Source of the DNA: Tateyamaria sp. syn59
Lineage (GTDB): Bacteria > Pseudomonadota > Alphaproteobacteria > Rhodobacterales > Rhodobacteraceae
DNA length: 64,000 nt
Assembly: GCF_007995245.1 (NCBI RefSeq)
Contig: NZ_VCBA01000003.1
Coordinates: forward strand, 159,256-223,255
Direction: 5' to 3'
In this document: one piece after another, positions 7,975-17,569 of the stretch
How positions within the stretch are numbered: the first letter of the stretch is position 1
Layout of the letters: each line of letters starts with the position of its first letter
Notes under the pieces: generated by a model
The model's input: only the letters and a program-made list of their open reading frames with translations
Told to the model about the DNA's origin: nothing
The model's database searches: none
Translations under genes and position numbers: made by a program

Positions 7975-9633
7975 ATGGCTGACACATTCCGCATCACTCT
8001 GGGCCAGTTGAACCCTGTCGTGGGCGACATTCCCGGCAATGCCGCCAAGGCCAAAGCCACCTGGGAGGCCGGGCGCGACGCGGGCGCCGATCTGGTGGCG
8101 CTGCCGGAGATGTTCATCACCGGCTACAATGCGCAGGATCTAGTGATAAAGCCCGCCTTTCACACCGCTGCGATGAAGGCGGTGGAGGCACTGGCAGAAG
8201 AGTGTTCTGATGGTCCAACGCTGGCCATTGGCTGTCCGTGGACCGAAGGTACGGAGTTGTTCAACGCCTATCTTATCTGTCGGGGCGGCAAGATTGTGAG
8301 CCGGTTGCTGAAGCACAATCTGCCGAATGAGACCGTCTTTGACGAGGTGCGCATCTTTGATGCGGGGCCTTTGGGTGGCCCCTATTCCGTGGGCAACACG
8401 CGTGTTGGCAGCCCGATTTGCGAGGATGCCTGGCACCCGGAGGTGTCAGAGACCTTGCAGGAGACGGGGGCGGAGTTTCTGCTGGTGCCCAACGGTTCGC
8501 CTTACTATCGCGGCAAGTTCGAGACGCGGTTGAACCATATGGTTGCCCGTGTGGTCGAAACGGGCCTGCCGCTGATCTACCTGAACATGGTGGGCGGGCA
8601 GGACGATCAGGTCTTTGACGGGGGCAGCTTTGCCTTGAACCCCGGCGGGGCCTTGGCGCTGCAATTGCCTGTTTTTGATGAGATCGTGTCCCATGTTGAT
8701 CTGGCGCGCGGGCCGGAGGGCTGGCGTGTGGTTGAGGGGGAGAAGGCGCATCACCCCGACGAATGGGAGCAGGATTACCGTGTGATGGTCACGTCCTTGC
8801 GCGACTATTGCGGCAAGACGGGGTTCAAGAAAGTGCTGCTTGGCATGTCCGGTGGCGTCGATTCCGCGCTGGTTGCCACCATTGCTGCTGATGCGCTGGG
8901 CCCAGACAATGTGCGCTGCGTGATGCTGCCGTCGGAATACACCTCTCCGCATTCGCTGGAGGATGCCGCGGCTTGTGCGACCGCGCTTGGCTGCCACTAC
9001 GATTATGTGCCCATTGCCGAGACGCGGGCGGCGGTGACGTCGACCCTTGCCCCCTTGTTCGCGGGGACAAACGAGGGGCTGACCGAAGAGAACATCCAGA
9101 GCCGGATTCGGGGCCTTTTGCTGATGGCGCTGTCCAACAAGTTTGGCGAGATGCTGCTGACGACCGGCAACAAGTCCGAGGTCGCTGTGGGTTACGCTAC
9201 GATCTATGGCGACATGGCGGGCGGCTACAACCCGATCAAGGATCTCTACAAGACGCGCGTGTTCGAGACCTGCCGCTGGCGCAACGCCAATCACCGCGAC
9301 TGGATGATGGGCAATGCCGGTGAGGTGATCCCGGATCGGATCATCACCAAGCCGCCGAGTGCCGAGCTGCGCGAGGATCAGAAGGACAGCGACAGCCTAC
9401 CGGATTATCCCGATCTGGATGCGCTGCTGGATATTCTGGTGGATCAGGACGGGTCAATTGCCGATTGCGTGGCTGCCGGTTTCGAGGCGGATGTGGCACG
9501 CAAAGTGGAACGGTTGATTTACCTGAGTGAATACAAGCGATTCCAGTCTGCGCCCGGGGCTCGCTTGTCCCCGCGCGCGTTCTGGCTGGACCGGCGTTAT
9601 CCCATCGTGAACCGCTGGCGCGATCCAAGCTGA
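7975..9633 (+). CDS. nadE: Glutamine-dependent NAD+ synthetase
   Basis: A 552-residue two-domain enzyme that converts deamido-NAD+ to NAD+ using glutamine and ATP. The N-terminal nitrilase-like glutaminase domain (residues 1 to about 250) carries the Glu/Lys/Cys triad in LPEMFITGYN, LLKHNLPNE and SPICEDAW. The C-terminal synthetase domain has the pyrophosphate loop GMSGGVDSALV near residue 290 and NKSEVAVGYATIYGDMAGG. Length is normal for the family. The ATG is preceded by AAGGAG. It converges on the metallo-hydrolase gene with a GC hairpin between them. Confidence 0.97.
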   Translation: MADTFRITLGQLNPVVGDIPGNAAKAKATWEAGRDAGADLVALPEMFITGYNAQDLVIKPAFHTAAMKAVEALAEECSDGPTLAIGCPWTEGTELFNAYLICRGGKIVSRLLKHNLPNETVFDEVRIFDAGPLGGPYSVGNTRVGSPICEDAWHPEVSETLQETGAEFLLVPNGSPYYRGKFETRLNHMVARVVETGLPLIYLNMVGGQDDQVFDGGSFALNPGGALALQLPVFDEIVSHVDLARGPEGWRVVEGEKAHHPDEWEQDYRVMVTSLRDYCGKTGFKKVLLGMSGGVDSALVATIAADALGPDNVRCVMLPSEYTSPHSLEDAAACATALGCHYDYVPIAETRAAVTSTLAPLFAGTNEGLTEENIQSRIRGLLLMALSNKFGEMLLTTGNKSEVAVGYATIYGDMAGGYNPIKDLYKTRVFETCRWRNANHRDWMMGNAGEVIPDRIITKPPSAELREDQKDSDSLPDYPDLDALLDILVDQDGSIADCVAAGFEADVARKVERLIYLSEYKRFQSAPGARLSPRAFWLDRRYPIVNRWRDPS

Positions 9634-9636
9634 CGG

Positions 9637-9656
9637 GGGCGGGGTGACCCCCGCCC
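9637..9656. terminator. GC hairpin between convergent genes
   Basis: GGGCGGGG (9637-9644) pairs with CCCCGCCC (9649-9656) around TGAC, in the 29-nt gap between the nadE stop and the convergent metallo-hydrolase stop. There is no T-run on either side, so termination strength is uncertain, but the position suits a shared bidirectional terminator. Confidence 0.4.
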
Positions 9657-9662
9657 GCTGTG

Positions 9663-10595
9663 TTACAGCATCAACTGATAGCTGTGCGCCTCGTACCGAT
9701 AGCCGCCCTCGCCATTTCCGACGACATAACCGATGCCGGGCCACGGCATGTGATAGCCGATGAACGCGGTCCGATCCGTCGCCATCATGTCCAGAAGGCG
9801 CTTGCGCGTCGCGGCGGCGGCCTCTTTGTCCATGTCGAACCGCACTTCCCAGTCGGGGTGGGCGAGCGACCAGACATAGTGGTTGGCGAAGTCGGCCCCG
9901 ATGATCAACTGCGTGCCACCATCCTCGACCATGTAGACCATGTGGCCGGGTGTATGGCCAAACGCTGCCATGGCCGTTATGCCGGAGGCGGGCGATCCGC
10001 CATCGTCGAGCATGGTGAACTGCTCGGCCAGCGGCGCAACCTTGGCGTCGAAGTTTTCGTTGCCGGTGCCTGACCAGGCGCCGAACTCGGCAGAGCCGGT
10101 GACATAGGAGGCGTTGGCGAAGGTCGGTGTGCCGTCATCGCCCGACAGCCCGCCGATATGGTCGCCGTGCATGTGGGTGATGATCACCTTGTCCACCTGA
10201 TCGGCGGTGTAGCCTGCCGCCTCGATCGCGGCGACGGTGCCTGCGCCCGAGAGGCCAGTGTCGAACAGCACCAGTTCCGTGCCGTTGTTGACCAGCGTGG
10301 GGGTAAAGAAGAACTGCGCGGCGTCCGTGGACAGGCCGGCCTCTGCCGAGACGCTGTTGAACGTGTCGGCGTCGACGTTGAGGCCGAAGATTGTCTGTGG
10401 CGCTTCGACCGCGCGCGTGCCTGCGAGCAGTGTCGTGACCTCAAACGTGCCGACCTTGACCCGGCGGTAGGGGGCCTGGGACACGCCCAGCATGGGGGCG
10501 GCGGCCCGGGTCTGGGTCGCCGTTGCTGCGGCCAGCGGGAGGGCGGCTGCGCCCATGAGCGCTGTGCGCCGGTTGAGTTTGGGGGATGTGGACAT
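9663..10595 (-). CDS. Tat-exported metallo-beta-lactamase-fold hydrolase
   Basis: A 310-residue MBL-fold protein with the zinc-binding signature HMHGDHIGG near residues 140-148, plus the later Asp and His regions FGHTPGHM and IIGADFANH. The N-terminus has a twin-arginine-type signal (LNRRTALMGAAALPLAAATA) with cleavage expected near TRA, so a folded metal enzyme is probably delivered to the periplasm. It resembles quorum-quenching or generic MBL hydrolases, but the substrate is not evident. It is divergent from gltX. Confidence 0.88.
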   Translation of the reverse strand: MSTSPKLNRRTALMGAAALPLAAATATQTRAAAPMLGVSQAPYRRVKVGTFEVTTLLAGTRAVEAPQTIFGLNVDADTFNSVSAEAGLSTDAAQFFFTPTLVNNGTELVLFDTGLSGAGTVAAIEAAGYTADQVDKVIITHMHGDHIGGLSGDDGTPTFANASYVTGSAEFGAWSGTGNENFDAKVAPLAEQFTMLDDGGSPASGITAMAAFGHTPGHMVYMVEDGGTQLIIGADFANHYVWSLAHPDWEVRFDMDKEAAAATRKRLLDMMATDRTAFIGYHMPWPGIGYVVGNGEGGYRYEAHSYQLML

Positions 10596-10765
10596 GGCTG
10601 TTATCCTTCCTGTCAGTCACGCCTTACATAGCGCGCGTGCGACACAGTCACGTGAACTTGTGCAAACACAGGTGTTCATTTTTGCGAGAGCAGTGCGGGC
10701 GGGCTTGGGAAACTGGACAAGGCACGGCCCCTGTGACAAGGCAGGCGGAAGTTTTGGAGAGGCTC

Positions 10766-12091
10766 ATGACCACCACCCGTTTTGCCCCATCGCCCACCGG
10801 TTACCTGCATATCGGCAACCTGCGCACGGCGCTGATGAACTACCTGATCGCGCGCAAGGCGGGCGGGACGTTCATCCTGCGCATCGACGACACCGACCCG
10901 GAGCGGTCGAAGGAAGAATATGTCGACGCCATCAAGCAGGACATGGAGTGGTTGGGCCTGCAGTGGGACCGGGTCGAGCGCCAGTCGGAGCGGCTGGATC
11001 GCTATGCGGCAGCCGCTGACAAGCTGCGCGAGATTGGCCGGTTCTACGAGGCGTTCGAGACACCGACCGAGCTGGATCTGAAGCGCAAGAAGCAGCTGAA
11101 CATGGGCAAGCCGCCGGTATATGACCGGGCGGCGTTGAATTTGAGCGATGATGAGAAAGCGGCGCTGCGCGCCGAGCGCGGGCAGGGTGTGTGGCGGTTC
11201 AAGCTGGACCACGAACGCATTGAGTGGACCGACGGGATTATCGGCGATGTGAGCATCGACGCGGCCAGCGTGTCCGACCCGGTGCTGATCCGGGGTGATG
11301 GTCAGGTGCTTTACACGTTGGCATCCGTCGTGGACGACACCGAGATGGGTGTGACGGATGTGGTGCGCGGGTCGGATCACGTGACCAACACCGCAACCCA
11401 AATCCAGATCATCGAGGCGCTGGGCGGGTCCGTGCCGCGCTTTGCGCATCACTCGCTCTTGACCGGCCCGCAGGGTGAGGCGCTGTCGAAGCGTCTGGGC
11501 ACGCTGGCCCTGCGCGATCTGCGTGCGGGTGGCGTGGAACCGATGGCGGTGCTGAGCCTCCTCGCCCGGTTGGGCTCCTCGGACCCTGTGGAGTTGCGGA
11601 TGGATATGGAGGCGCTGATCGAGGGGTTCGATGTGGGCCGTTTTGGCACCACGCCGACCAAGTTCGATGTGGCGGATATTGATCCGCTGACCAGTCGGTA
11701 CCTGCAAGCGCTGCCGGTCGAAGCGGTGGCCGCCGATCTGGACGCGGCTGGCGTGCCCGAGGGCCAGCGCGATGCGTTTTGGTCCGTGATCCGCGAGAAC
11801 ATCGACACCCGCGCCGACATTGCGACCTGGTGGGCGCTGTGTCGGGACGGGGCCGAGCCGGTGATCGAGGACGAGGACAAGGACTTCGTGACCGAGGCCA
11901 TGGCGATGTTGCCGGAAGGGCCGTTTGATGCCGACACCTGGGGCGCCTGGACAGGGGCCGTGAAGGCCGCGACCGGTCGTAAGGGCCGTGGGCTCTTCAT
12001 GCCCTTGCGTCTGGCGCTGACCGGGCAACGGCATGGGCCCGATATGGGGTCGCTCATGCCGCTTTTGCAGGTTGTGAAGGCGCGCGCATGA
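10766..12091 (+). CDS. gltX: Glutamyl-tRNA synthetase
   Basis: A 441-residue class I synthetase that charges tRNA-Glu. The catalytic signature is FAPSPTGYLHIGNLRTAL (HIGH-type) at the N-terminus and LSKRLGTLALRDLR is the KMSKS-type loop. ATG 10766 was chosen over upstream in-frame codons because it begins the conserved MTTTRFAPSPTG and has GGAGAGG just upstream. At 441 residues it is one of the shorter GltX forms; many alphaproteobacteria carry two GltX copies, and this could be the second, with tRNA-Gln mischarging activity. That point is inference. Confidence 0.95.
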   Translation: MTTTRFAPSPTGYLHIGNLRTALMNYLIARKAGGTFILRIDDTDPERSKEEYVDAIKQDMEWLGLQWDRVERQSERLDRYAAAADKLREIGRFYEAFETPTELDLKRKKQLNMGKPPVYDRAALNLSDDEKAALRAERGQGVWRFKLDHERIEWTDGIIGDVSIDAASVSDPVLIRGDGQVLYTLASVVDDTEMGVTDVVRGSDHVTNTATQIQIIEALGGSVPRFAHHSLLTGPQGEALSKRLGTLALRDLRAGGVEPMAVLSLLARLGSSDPVELRMDMEALIEGFDVGRFGTTPTKFDVADIDPLTSRYLQALPVEAVAADLDAAGVPEGQRDAFWSVIRENIDTRADIATWWALCRDGAEPVIEDEDKDFVTEAMAMLPEGPFDADTWGAWTGAVKAATGRKGRGLFMPLRLALTGQRHGPDMGSLMPLLQVVKARA

Positions 12092-12132
12092 TCCTGGCGG
12101 AGGGCGCTTTTGGACAGCGGCCCTCCCCTTAC

Positions 12133-12147
12133 GGCGGCAAAGCCGCC
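12133..12147. repeat. REP-like hairpin between gltX and the MATE gene
   Basis: GGCGGC (12133-12138), AAA, GCCGCC (12142-12147), flanked by TTAC and TAC. This TTAC-GGCGG...CCGCC-TA form resembles the repeat pair at 38953-39023. It lies in the 105-nt gap and has no T-run. Confidence 0.45.
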
Positions 12148-12196
12148 TACCGGGCAATGGGACGGGATTTTTTGAATACAGGGAAGGGGTGGACCC

Positions 12197-13588
12197 GTGG
12201 CTGAGGGGCAAGCGAAGTTCCTCTCCGGGTCGCTTTTGCGTCATGTCACGGTGATGTCTTTGACCTCGACCGTCGGGTTGATGGCGGTGTTTCTGGTCGA
12301 TTTCATCGACATGGTGTTCATCTCTATGTTGGGCAAGGCGGAGTTGGCGGCTGCCGTAGGCTATGCCGGGGCGATCCTGTTTTTCACGACGTCCTTTTCC
12401 ATCGGGATGGCGATTGCCGTGGGCGCCTTGGTCGCGCGTGATCTGGGTGCGGGAGATACCGAGCGCGCGCGGTTGCGCAGTTCGCATGGGCTGGCCTACG
12501 GCGTTGGCTTTGGGGTGCTGTTTTCGGCCTTTGTCTGGTTGAACATCCCGACCTTCGTGCGCTGGATCGGGGCCGAGGGGGAGACGGCGGCGCTGGCCGA
12601 GGGGTATCTGGCCATCATCATCCCGTCGTTGCCCTTTCTGGTCGTTGGCATGATGGGCAGCGGTATTCTGCGCGCCCATGGCGATGCGCGCCGCGCCATG
12701 ATGGCAACGATCTGGGGCGGAGGCGTGAATGCCGTTCTCGATCCCATCCTGATCTTTGGTCTGGGGCTTGATTTGACCGGTGCGGCGCTGGCTTCGGTCG
12801 CTGCGCGGGTGGCGATTGCGACAACGGCCATTCTGCCGATTCTGCGCCATCATGGCGGCCTGCCGCGTCCTGAGGTGGTTGGAATGCTGCGCGATTTTGG
12901 TCCGCTAGTGACCATCGGTTTTCCCGCCATCCTCACGCAGTTCGCAACGCCCGTGGGGCAGGCCATCGTCACACGGTCCATGGCGCAATACGGGTTGGAG
13001 GCTGTGGCGGGCATGGCCATCGTGGGCCGTTTGATGCCGGTGGCCTTTGCCGTGATTTTTGCCCTGTCCGGTGCGGTTGGGCCGATCCTGGGTCAGAACT
13101 TTGGCGCGGGGCGCCATGACCGGGTGCGGGCGGGGTTTGATGCGGCGCTGATCTTTGCGGGGTCGGTGATCTTTGTCATTGCGGGGGCGCTGTTTGTCTT
13201 GCGCGGGCCGATTGCGGATCTGTTCGATGCGAGCGGCGTGACCCGCGATCTGGTGTTCCTGTTCTGCGGGCCGCTGGCGCTTTTGTTCTTTTTCAACGGG
13301 GTGCTGTTTGTCGCCAATGCGGCGTTCAACAATCTGGGGCACCCGTTTTATTCGACGTGGATGAACTGGGGGCGGAACACCGTCGCCATGATCCCGCTGG
13401 TGTGGGTTGGCGGGCAGCTTTTTGGCGCGGAGGGCGTTTTGATCGGGCAGGCGCTGTCGGCTGTGGTCTTTGGCGCGTTCGCTTGGCTCTTGGCCCGGCG
13501 CGTCATCGCGGCTGAGGGTGGGGAGGTTGCCCGCGACAGCTTTGCCCGCGAAGGACGGCTGTTGTCCCTACTGAACCTCCGCAAGTAG
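12197..13588 (+). CDS. MATE-family efflux transporter
   Basis: A 463-residue integral membrane protein with about 12 hydrophobic segments in two homologous halves, as in MATE cation-coupled drug/metabolite exporters. Typical regions are VDFIDMVFISMLGKAELAA in the first half and GQNFGAGRHDRVRAG in the second. The GTG start is preceded by GGGAAGGGG. The last 21 nt overlap the convergent GGCT-like gene. The substrate is unknown. Confidence 0.92.
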   Translation: MAEGQAKFLSGSLLRHVTVMSLTSTVGLMAVFLVDFIDMVFISMLGKAELAAAVGYAGAILFFTTSFSIGMAIAVGALVARDLGAGDTERARLRSSHGLAYGVGFGVLFSAFVWLNIPTFVRWIGAEGETAALAEGYLAIIIPSLPFLVVGMMGSGILRAHGDARRAMMATIWGGGVNAVLDPILIFGLGLDLTGAALASVAARVAIATTAILPILRHHGGLPRPEVVGMLRDFGPLVTIGFPAILTQFATPVGQAIVTRSMAQYGLEAVAGMAIVGRLMPVAFAVIFALSGAVGPILGQNFGAGRHDRVRAGFDAALIFAGSVIFVIAGALFVLRGPIADLFDASGVTRDLVFLFCGPLALLFFFNGVLFVANAAFNNLGHPFYSTWMNWGRNTVAMIPLVWVGGQLFGAEGVLIGQALSAVVFGAFAWLLARRVIAAEGGEVARDSFAREGRLLSLLNLRK

Positions 13589-14107
13589 GCGGTCGGTGAG
13601 TGCCTGTTCCTGGGCCGTCAGCGTCTGGGCGCGGGGGTAGAGCGGGGCGCCGCGGTCGTCATGGACTGTCGTGTCCCAGCCATCCGTCGTGGCAAAGAAG
13701 TGTTCGGCCCCGGCTTGGCCAAACTCACGCATGAACCCCTGCACCACAACGTCGAGATAGCTGAGCAGGATATGGTGATTGCCACCCGGACGCTGCGCAT
13801 CTGGCGGCACCTGGTAGACGGCGATATCGATGGCATCGGCCCTGTGTGCCACGGCCTGTGTGGCATCGATCCGGTTGTACCCCGTCTCGCGCAGGTCAAG
13901 TGCGGCCCAGTCTGCGCGCGGCACCGTGGCGATCAGACCGTCGATGCGGTGGCCCGGCGCCTCGTGCACCGACAGGAACACCACGTCGCGCCGTTCGGTG
14001 CGCACCCAGACCCGGCGCCAGCCGTTCAGCGTGGCGCGCTGGGCGTTCGGGTAGTCATGCGTAGCCCGGTTGACGAGGCTGCCGTAGCCAAAGAACCAGG
14101 GCGTCAT
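13568..14107 (-). CDS. Gamma-glutamylcyclotransferase-like protein
   Basis: A 179-residue protein with the GGCT/AIG2 fold signature WFFGYGSLVNRATH at the N-terminus. Members act on gamma-glutamyl compounds or related adducts. The later segments RVWVRTERRDVVFLSVHEAPG and VYQVPPDAQRPGGNHHILLSYLDVV are consistent with the family's longer bacterial branch. Its ATG overlaps the stop of the upstream inositol-monophosphatase gene as ATGA, so the two form a coupled pair. The 3' end overlaps the convergent MATE gene. Confidence 0.8.
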   Translation of the reverse strand: MTPWFFGYGSLVNRATHDYPNAQRATLNGWRRVWVRTERRDVVFLSVHEAPGHRIDGLIATVPRADWAALDLRETGYNRIDATQAVAHRADAIDIAVYQVPPDAQRPGGNHHILLSYLDVVVQGFMREFGQAGAEHFFATTDGWDTTVHDDRGAPLYPRAQTLTAQEQALTDRLLAEVQ

Positions 14108-14973
14108 GTGTCCGACATCAGGTCCGCGAAATGCTTGGCCAGCGTGTCCCAGACCTCGGGCGATGCGGCGGACAGCAGGTAGCCCTCGGTTGTCGCGGCG
14201 GTGTAGTCTGACCCGTCCAGCATTGCGGCCTTGCCGCCGGCCTGCTGGCAGATCAGGACACCGGCAGCATGGTCCCAGCTGTTAAGCGTGGCGGATAGAA
14301 CGAAATCTACCGCACCGGTCGCCAAAAGCCGATATTCGTGCGCTGAACAGCGCAGGCTGCCGATAAAGGCCAGCGCGCCCACCTTGGTCCACATCAGCGC
14401 TTGATCCGCCGGCGTCATCAGCCGGATATGCGCGTAGCCTGCAAGCTCGCCCAGCGGTTTCGTGCCCGCTGTATGGATGAGCCGAATACGCCCGGTTTGC
14501 GTCAGCCACTGCGCAGGAGACGTGTTGTCGGCCATGATCAGGTCGTTACCGACCGGGTCATAGATCAGCCCGAAGACCGGTACGCCAAACCGGCAGACCG
14601 AGACCATCGTGCCGAAGAGCGGCATGTTTTTGGCGAAGTTCCATGTGCCGTCGACCGGGTCGATGATGAAGGCAAGCTCGGCCTCGCCCACACCGTCGAG
14701 CAGTTTGGGGTTGGATGACACTGCCTCTTCCCCGATGACCAGTGCATGAGGGAAGGCCATTTGCAGACCGCGGGTGATCATGGCTTCGGCTGCCGTGTCC
14801 GCTTGGGTCACCAGATCCGTTTCGTCGCGCTTGGTGTCGATCTCGCCTGCGTCGAGGCGGCGAAAGCGGGGCATGATCTCGGCCCGGGCGGCGCGGCGGA
14901 TCAGGTTGACGATCTGGGTCTTTTGCGCCGTGGTCAGTGGGGCGGTGACAGGCATGGGCAATTGGTCGGTCAT
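14104..14973 (-). CDS. Inositol monophosphatase-family phosphatase
   Basis: A 289-residue Mg-dependent phosphatase. The family motifs are ALVIGEEAVSS (metal Glu), FIIDPVDGTWNF (motif 1) and SWDHAAGVLICQQAGG (motif 2). Substrates in this family include inositol phosphates, 3'-phosphoadenosine phosphosulfate and histidinol phosphate; the sequence alone does not decide. The start at 14973 (MTDQLPM) has AGGA about 7 nt upstream. First gene of the pair with the GGCT-like gene. Confidence 0.9.
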   Translation of the reverse strand: MTDQLPMPVTAPLTTAQKTQIVNLIRRAARAEIMPRFRRLDAGEIDTKRDETDLVTQADTAAEAMITRGLQMAFPHALVIGEEAVSSNPKLLDGVGEAELAFIIDPVDGTWNFAKNMPLFGTMVSVCRFGVPVFGLIYDPVGNDLIMADNTSPAQWLTQTGRIRLIHTAGTKPLGELAGYAHIRLMTPADQALMWTKVGALAFIGSLRCSAHEYRLLATGAVDFVLSATLNSWDHAAGVLICQQAGGKAAMLDGSDYTAATTEGYLLSAASPEVWDTLAKHFADLMSDT

Positions 14974-15040
14974 AAAATAGTCCTTGATTCCATGGATCGC
15001 CGATGGTGTGCCATGGCTTGCCGCACTGCCGCAACGTACC

Positions 15041-17569
15041 TTATTCGCGTCCTCGCAGCACCTGCGCGGGCCGTGCCGCCAGCGGACCCCAGGCAAAGGC
15101 GAGGCCCGCCAGCAGCGTGGCCGTTACCCCACCAATGACGATGGCGAGGGCGGAGGGCCAGATGACGGTGAAGTCGGTGTCCATGATGTAGTAACTCACC
15201 GCCCAGCCGCCTGCGATCCCTGCGGCGAGCGCCACCGCACCTGCGCCGAGGCCAAGGAGGGCGGCGCGGGTGGCGAAGCTGATCAGGATGCGCTGGCGTG
15301 TGGCGCCGAGGGTTTTCAGCACGGCCGCTTCGTATGTGCGCGCTTGGGTGCCTGCGGCCGCCGCGCCGATCAGAACGAGGAAGCCCGTGAGCAATGTGGC
15401 GCCTGCGCCGTAGGATGTCGCGGCGGCGAGGCCGGACAGCACCTCGCTCACCCGGTCGATGGCGTCGCGGACTCGGATGGCCGTCACGTTGGGATAGGCG
15501 TTGGCGATGTCGCGCAGGATCTGGGTTTCCGCTCCGTCTTCGGCGTAGACGGTCGAGATGAATGTATGCGGCGCGCCTTGGAGGGCTGCGGGGTTCATCG
15601 ACAGGATGAAACCGATGCCTGCGGTGGAGAAATCCACCTCGCGGAACGAGGTGATTGTGCCGATGATGTCGCGGCCCAGGATGTTGATGGTCATGCTGTC
15701 GCCCAGGGACAGGCCCATCTCTTCGGCCTCTTCGGCGGCAAAGCTGATTTGGGGGGCGCCCGTGTAGTCCTCTGGCCACCATTTACCGGCGGTGATGCGC
15801 GTGTTTTCGGTGGGCGTGTCGGAATAGGTGATACCCCTGTCGCCTTGCAGCACCCAATGGTCGCCCGCCACGTCCGCGGCGCGCTGCCCGTTGATCCGGG
15901 TGATGATGCCGCGCAGCATCGGTGCGCTGTCGATGCGGCTGACGGCGGGGTCACTCTCCAACCGCTCGGTATAGCCCGCCATCTGGTCGCGCTGGATGTC
16001 GACAAAGAAATAGCTGGGCGCAATCTCAGGCAGATTGCCGGTAATCGCGTTGCGCAGGTTGCCGTCGATTTGGCCCACGGCGGCAAGGACCGACAGGCCA
16101 AGGCCCAGCGACAGCACCACCGAAGCCGCCCCCTCGCGTGTGCCGGAAATGGCGCCAAGCGCCCACCGCAGCGCGGGCCGCCCCTTGGCCCGTGGGGCGG
16201 TGCGTTTCGACAGCCAGCGGATCAGGACGGCAGCGAGGGCCAGGAGGCCGAGGGCAAAGGCGATCCCGCCGGAGGTCCAGAGCGTCAGCCACCATGTGCC
16301 GGAGAACAGGCCTGCGAGGCCGATCAGCGCGGTCAATCCCACACCGATCCAGAACAGGTAGCCGATTCGCGGCAGCAGCCGCGCCTTGTCGAGCGCATCG
16401 CGAAACAGGGTCGCTGCCCGCACATCCTCGGCCCGCGCCAGCGGCCACAGGGTAAAGACAAAGGCCGTAAGCAGGCCATAGATCGCTGCCTCGATCAGCG
16501 GGGCGGGGAAGATCGTGAAGCTGGCAGGGATCGGCAAGCGTGCCTCGATCACAGGGGCAAGCACCAACGGCACAAAAGCCCCCAGCACCAGCCCGATCGC
16601 GATACCCAGCAGGGACAACACGCCGATCTGAATAAAGTAGGTCTGAAAGATCGTCCGCCGCTCAGCCCCAAGCGTGCGTAACGTGGCAATCACCGATGTC
16701 TTGCCGGACAGATACGCCCGCACCGCCGCCGACACGCCGACACCCCCTACGGCGAGGCCAGACAAGCCTACCAGAACCAAAAACGCGCCCAGCCGGTCCA
16801 CGAATTCGGACACCCCCGGCGTACCGTTGCGCGCGTCAGTCCAGCGCATACCCGTCGCCTCGAACTGATCCCGCGCCTGATCCTCAAGCGCTGCAAGGTC
16901 GGTGCCATCCGGCAAATCCAGCCGGTACTGCGAATTGAACAACGTGCCGGGGGCGAGCAGCTGCGCGTTCTCCAGCGCCGTGCGCAGCACGATGGTGCGT
17001 GGCCCCAACCCAAAGCCACCGGCAGCACTATCCGGTTCGCGGGCAAGCGTCGCCATCAGCACAAAATCCTGCGTGCCCAGGCGGAACGTGTCGCCGGTGC
17101 TCAGCCCGAGCCGGTCGATCAATGCGCGTTCCATCACTGCACCGGGCAGATCATCCTGCCCCGCCAACGCCTCTGGCAGTGGCATCGCTGGATCCAATTC
17201 CACAGCGCCAATCAACGGATAGGCCCCATCAACAGCCTTGATCTGGGTCAGCCCGCGCTCGGTCTCTCCGCCCCGGTTGACCACGGCCATGGAGCGGAAA
17301 TCAGCAATCTCCGACACCTCGGTCGCGATGCCCTCCATCCAGGCGCGCTCCTCCTCGGTGGCAAAGCGGTAGGTGAAATCCAGCTCCGCATCACCGCCCA
17401 GCAGGGCCGCGCCTTCGCGCTCCAGTCCCGCCTCGATGGCAGAGCGCACGGACCCGACAGCCGCAATCGCGGCCACACCCAGCGCCAGACAGGCGAGAAA
17501 AATACGGAAACCCTGCAGGCCCCCGCGCAATTCGCGCCGGGCAAAGCGGGCAGAAGTTGCAAGGCTCAT
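15041..17569 (-). CDS. ABC transporter permease, FtsX/YbbP-like
   Basis: An 842-residue membrane protein with an N-terminal membrane helix (FRIFLACLALGVAAIAAVG), a large periplasmic domain, a first block of FtsX-type helices (about residues 260-380), further central helices, a second periplasmic domain and a C-terminal FtsX block (ATSYGAGATLLTGFLVLIG onward). This two-block layout matches YbbP. It overlaps the upstream ATPase gene as ATGA. Together with the divergent tesA this repeats the conserved tesA-ybbA-ybbP neighbourhood, whose transported substrate is not known. Confidence 0.92.
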   Translation of the reverse strand: MSLATSARFARRELRGGLQGFRIFLACLALGVAAIAAVGSVRSAIEAGLEREGAALLGGDAELDFTYRFATEEERAWMEGIATEVSEIADFRSMAVVNRGGETERGLTQIKAVDGAYPLIGAVELDPAMPLPEALAGQDDLPGAVMERALIDRLGLSTGDTFRLGTQDFVLMATLAREPDSAAGGFGLGPRTIVLRTALENAQLLAPGTLFNSQYRLDLPDGTDLAALEDQARDQFEATGMRWTDARNGTPGVSEFVDRLGAFLVLVGLSGLAVGGVGVSAAVRAYLSGKTSVIATLRTLGAERRTIFQTYFIQIGVLSLLGIAIGLVLGAFVPLVLAPVIEARLPIPASFTIFPAPLIEAAIYGLLTAFVFTLWPLARAEDVRAATLFRDALDKARLLPRIGYLFWIGVGLTALIGLAGLFSGTWWLTLWTSGGIAFALGLLALAAVLIRWLSKRTAPRAKGRPALRWALGAISGTREGAASVVLSLGLGLSVLAAVGQIDGNLRNAITGNLPEIAPSYFFVDIQRDQMAGYTERLESDPAVSRIDSAPMLRGIITRINGQRAADVAGDHWVLQGDRGITYSDTPTENTRITAGKWWPEDYTGAPQISFAAEEAEEMGLSLGDSMTINILGRDIIGTITSFREVDFSTAGIGFILSMNPAALQGAPHTFISTVYAEDGAETQILRDIANAYPNVTAIRVRDAIDRVSEVLSGLAAATSYGAGATLLTGFLVLIGAAAAGTQARTYEAAVLKTLGATRQRILISFATRAALLGLGAGAVALAAGIAGGWAVSYYIMDTDFTVIWPSALAIVIGGVTATLLAGLAFAWGPLAARPAQVLRGRE

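Noticed and set aside
10676-12853. 725-codon minus-strand frame opposite gltX and the MATE gene
   Set aside because: Arg/His/Pro-rich translation without any fold; a shadow of two certain genes.
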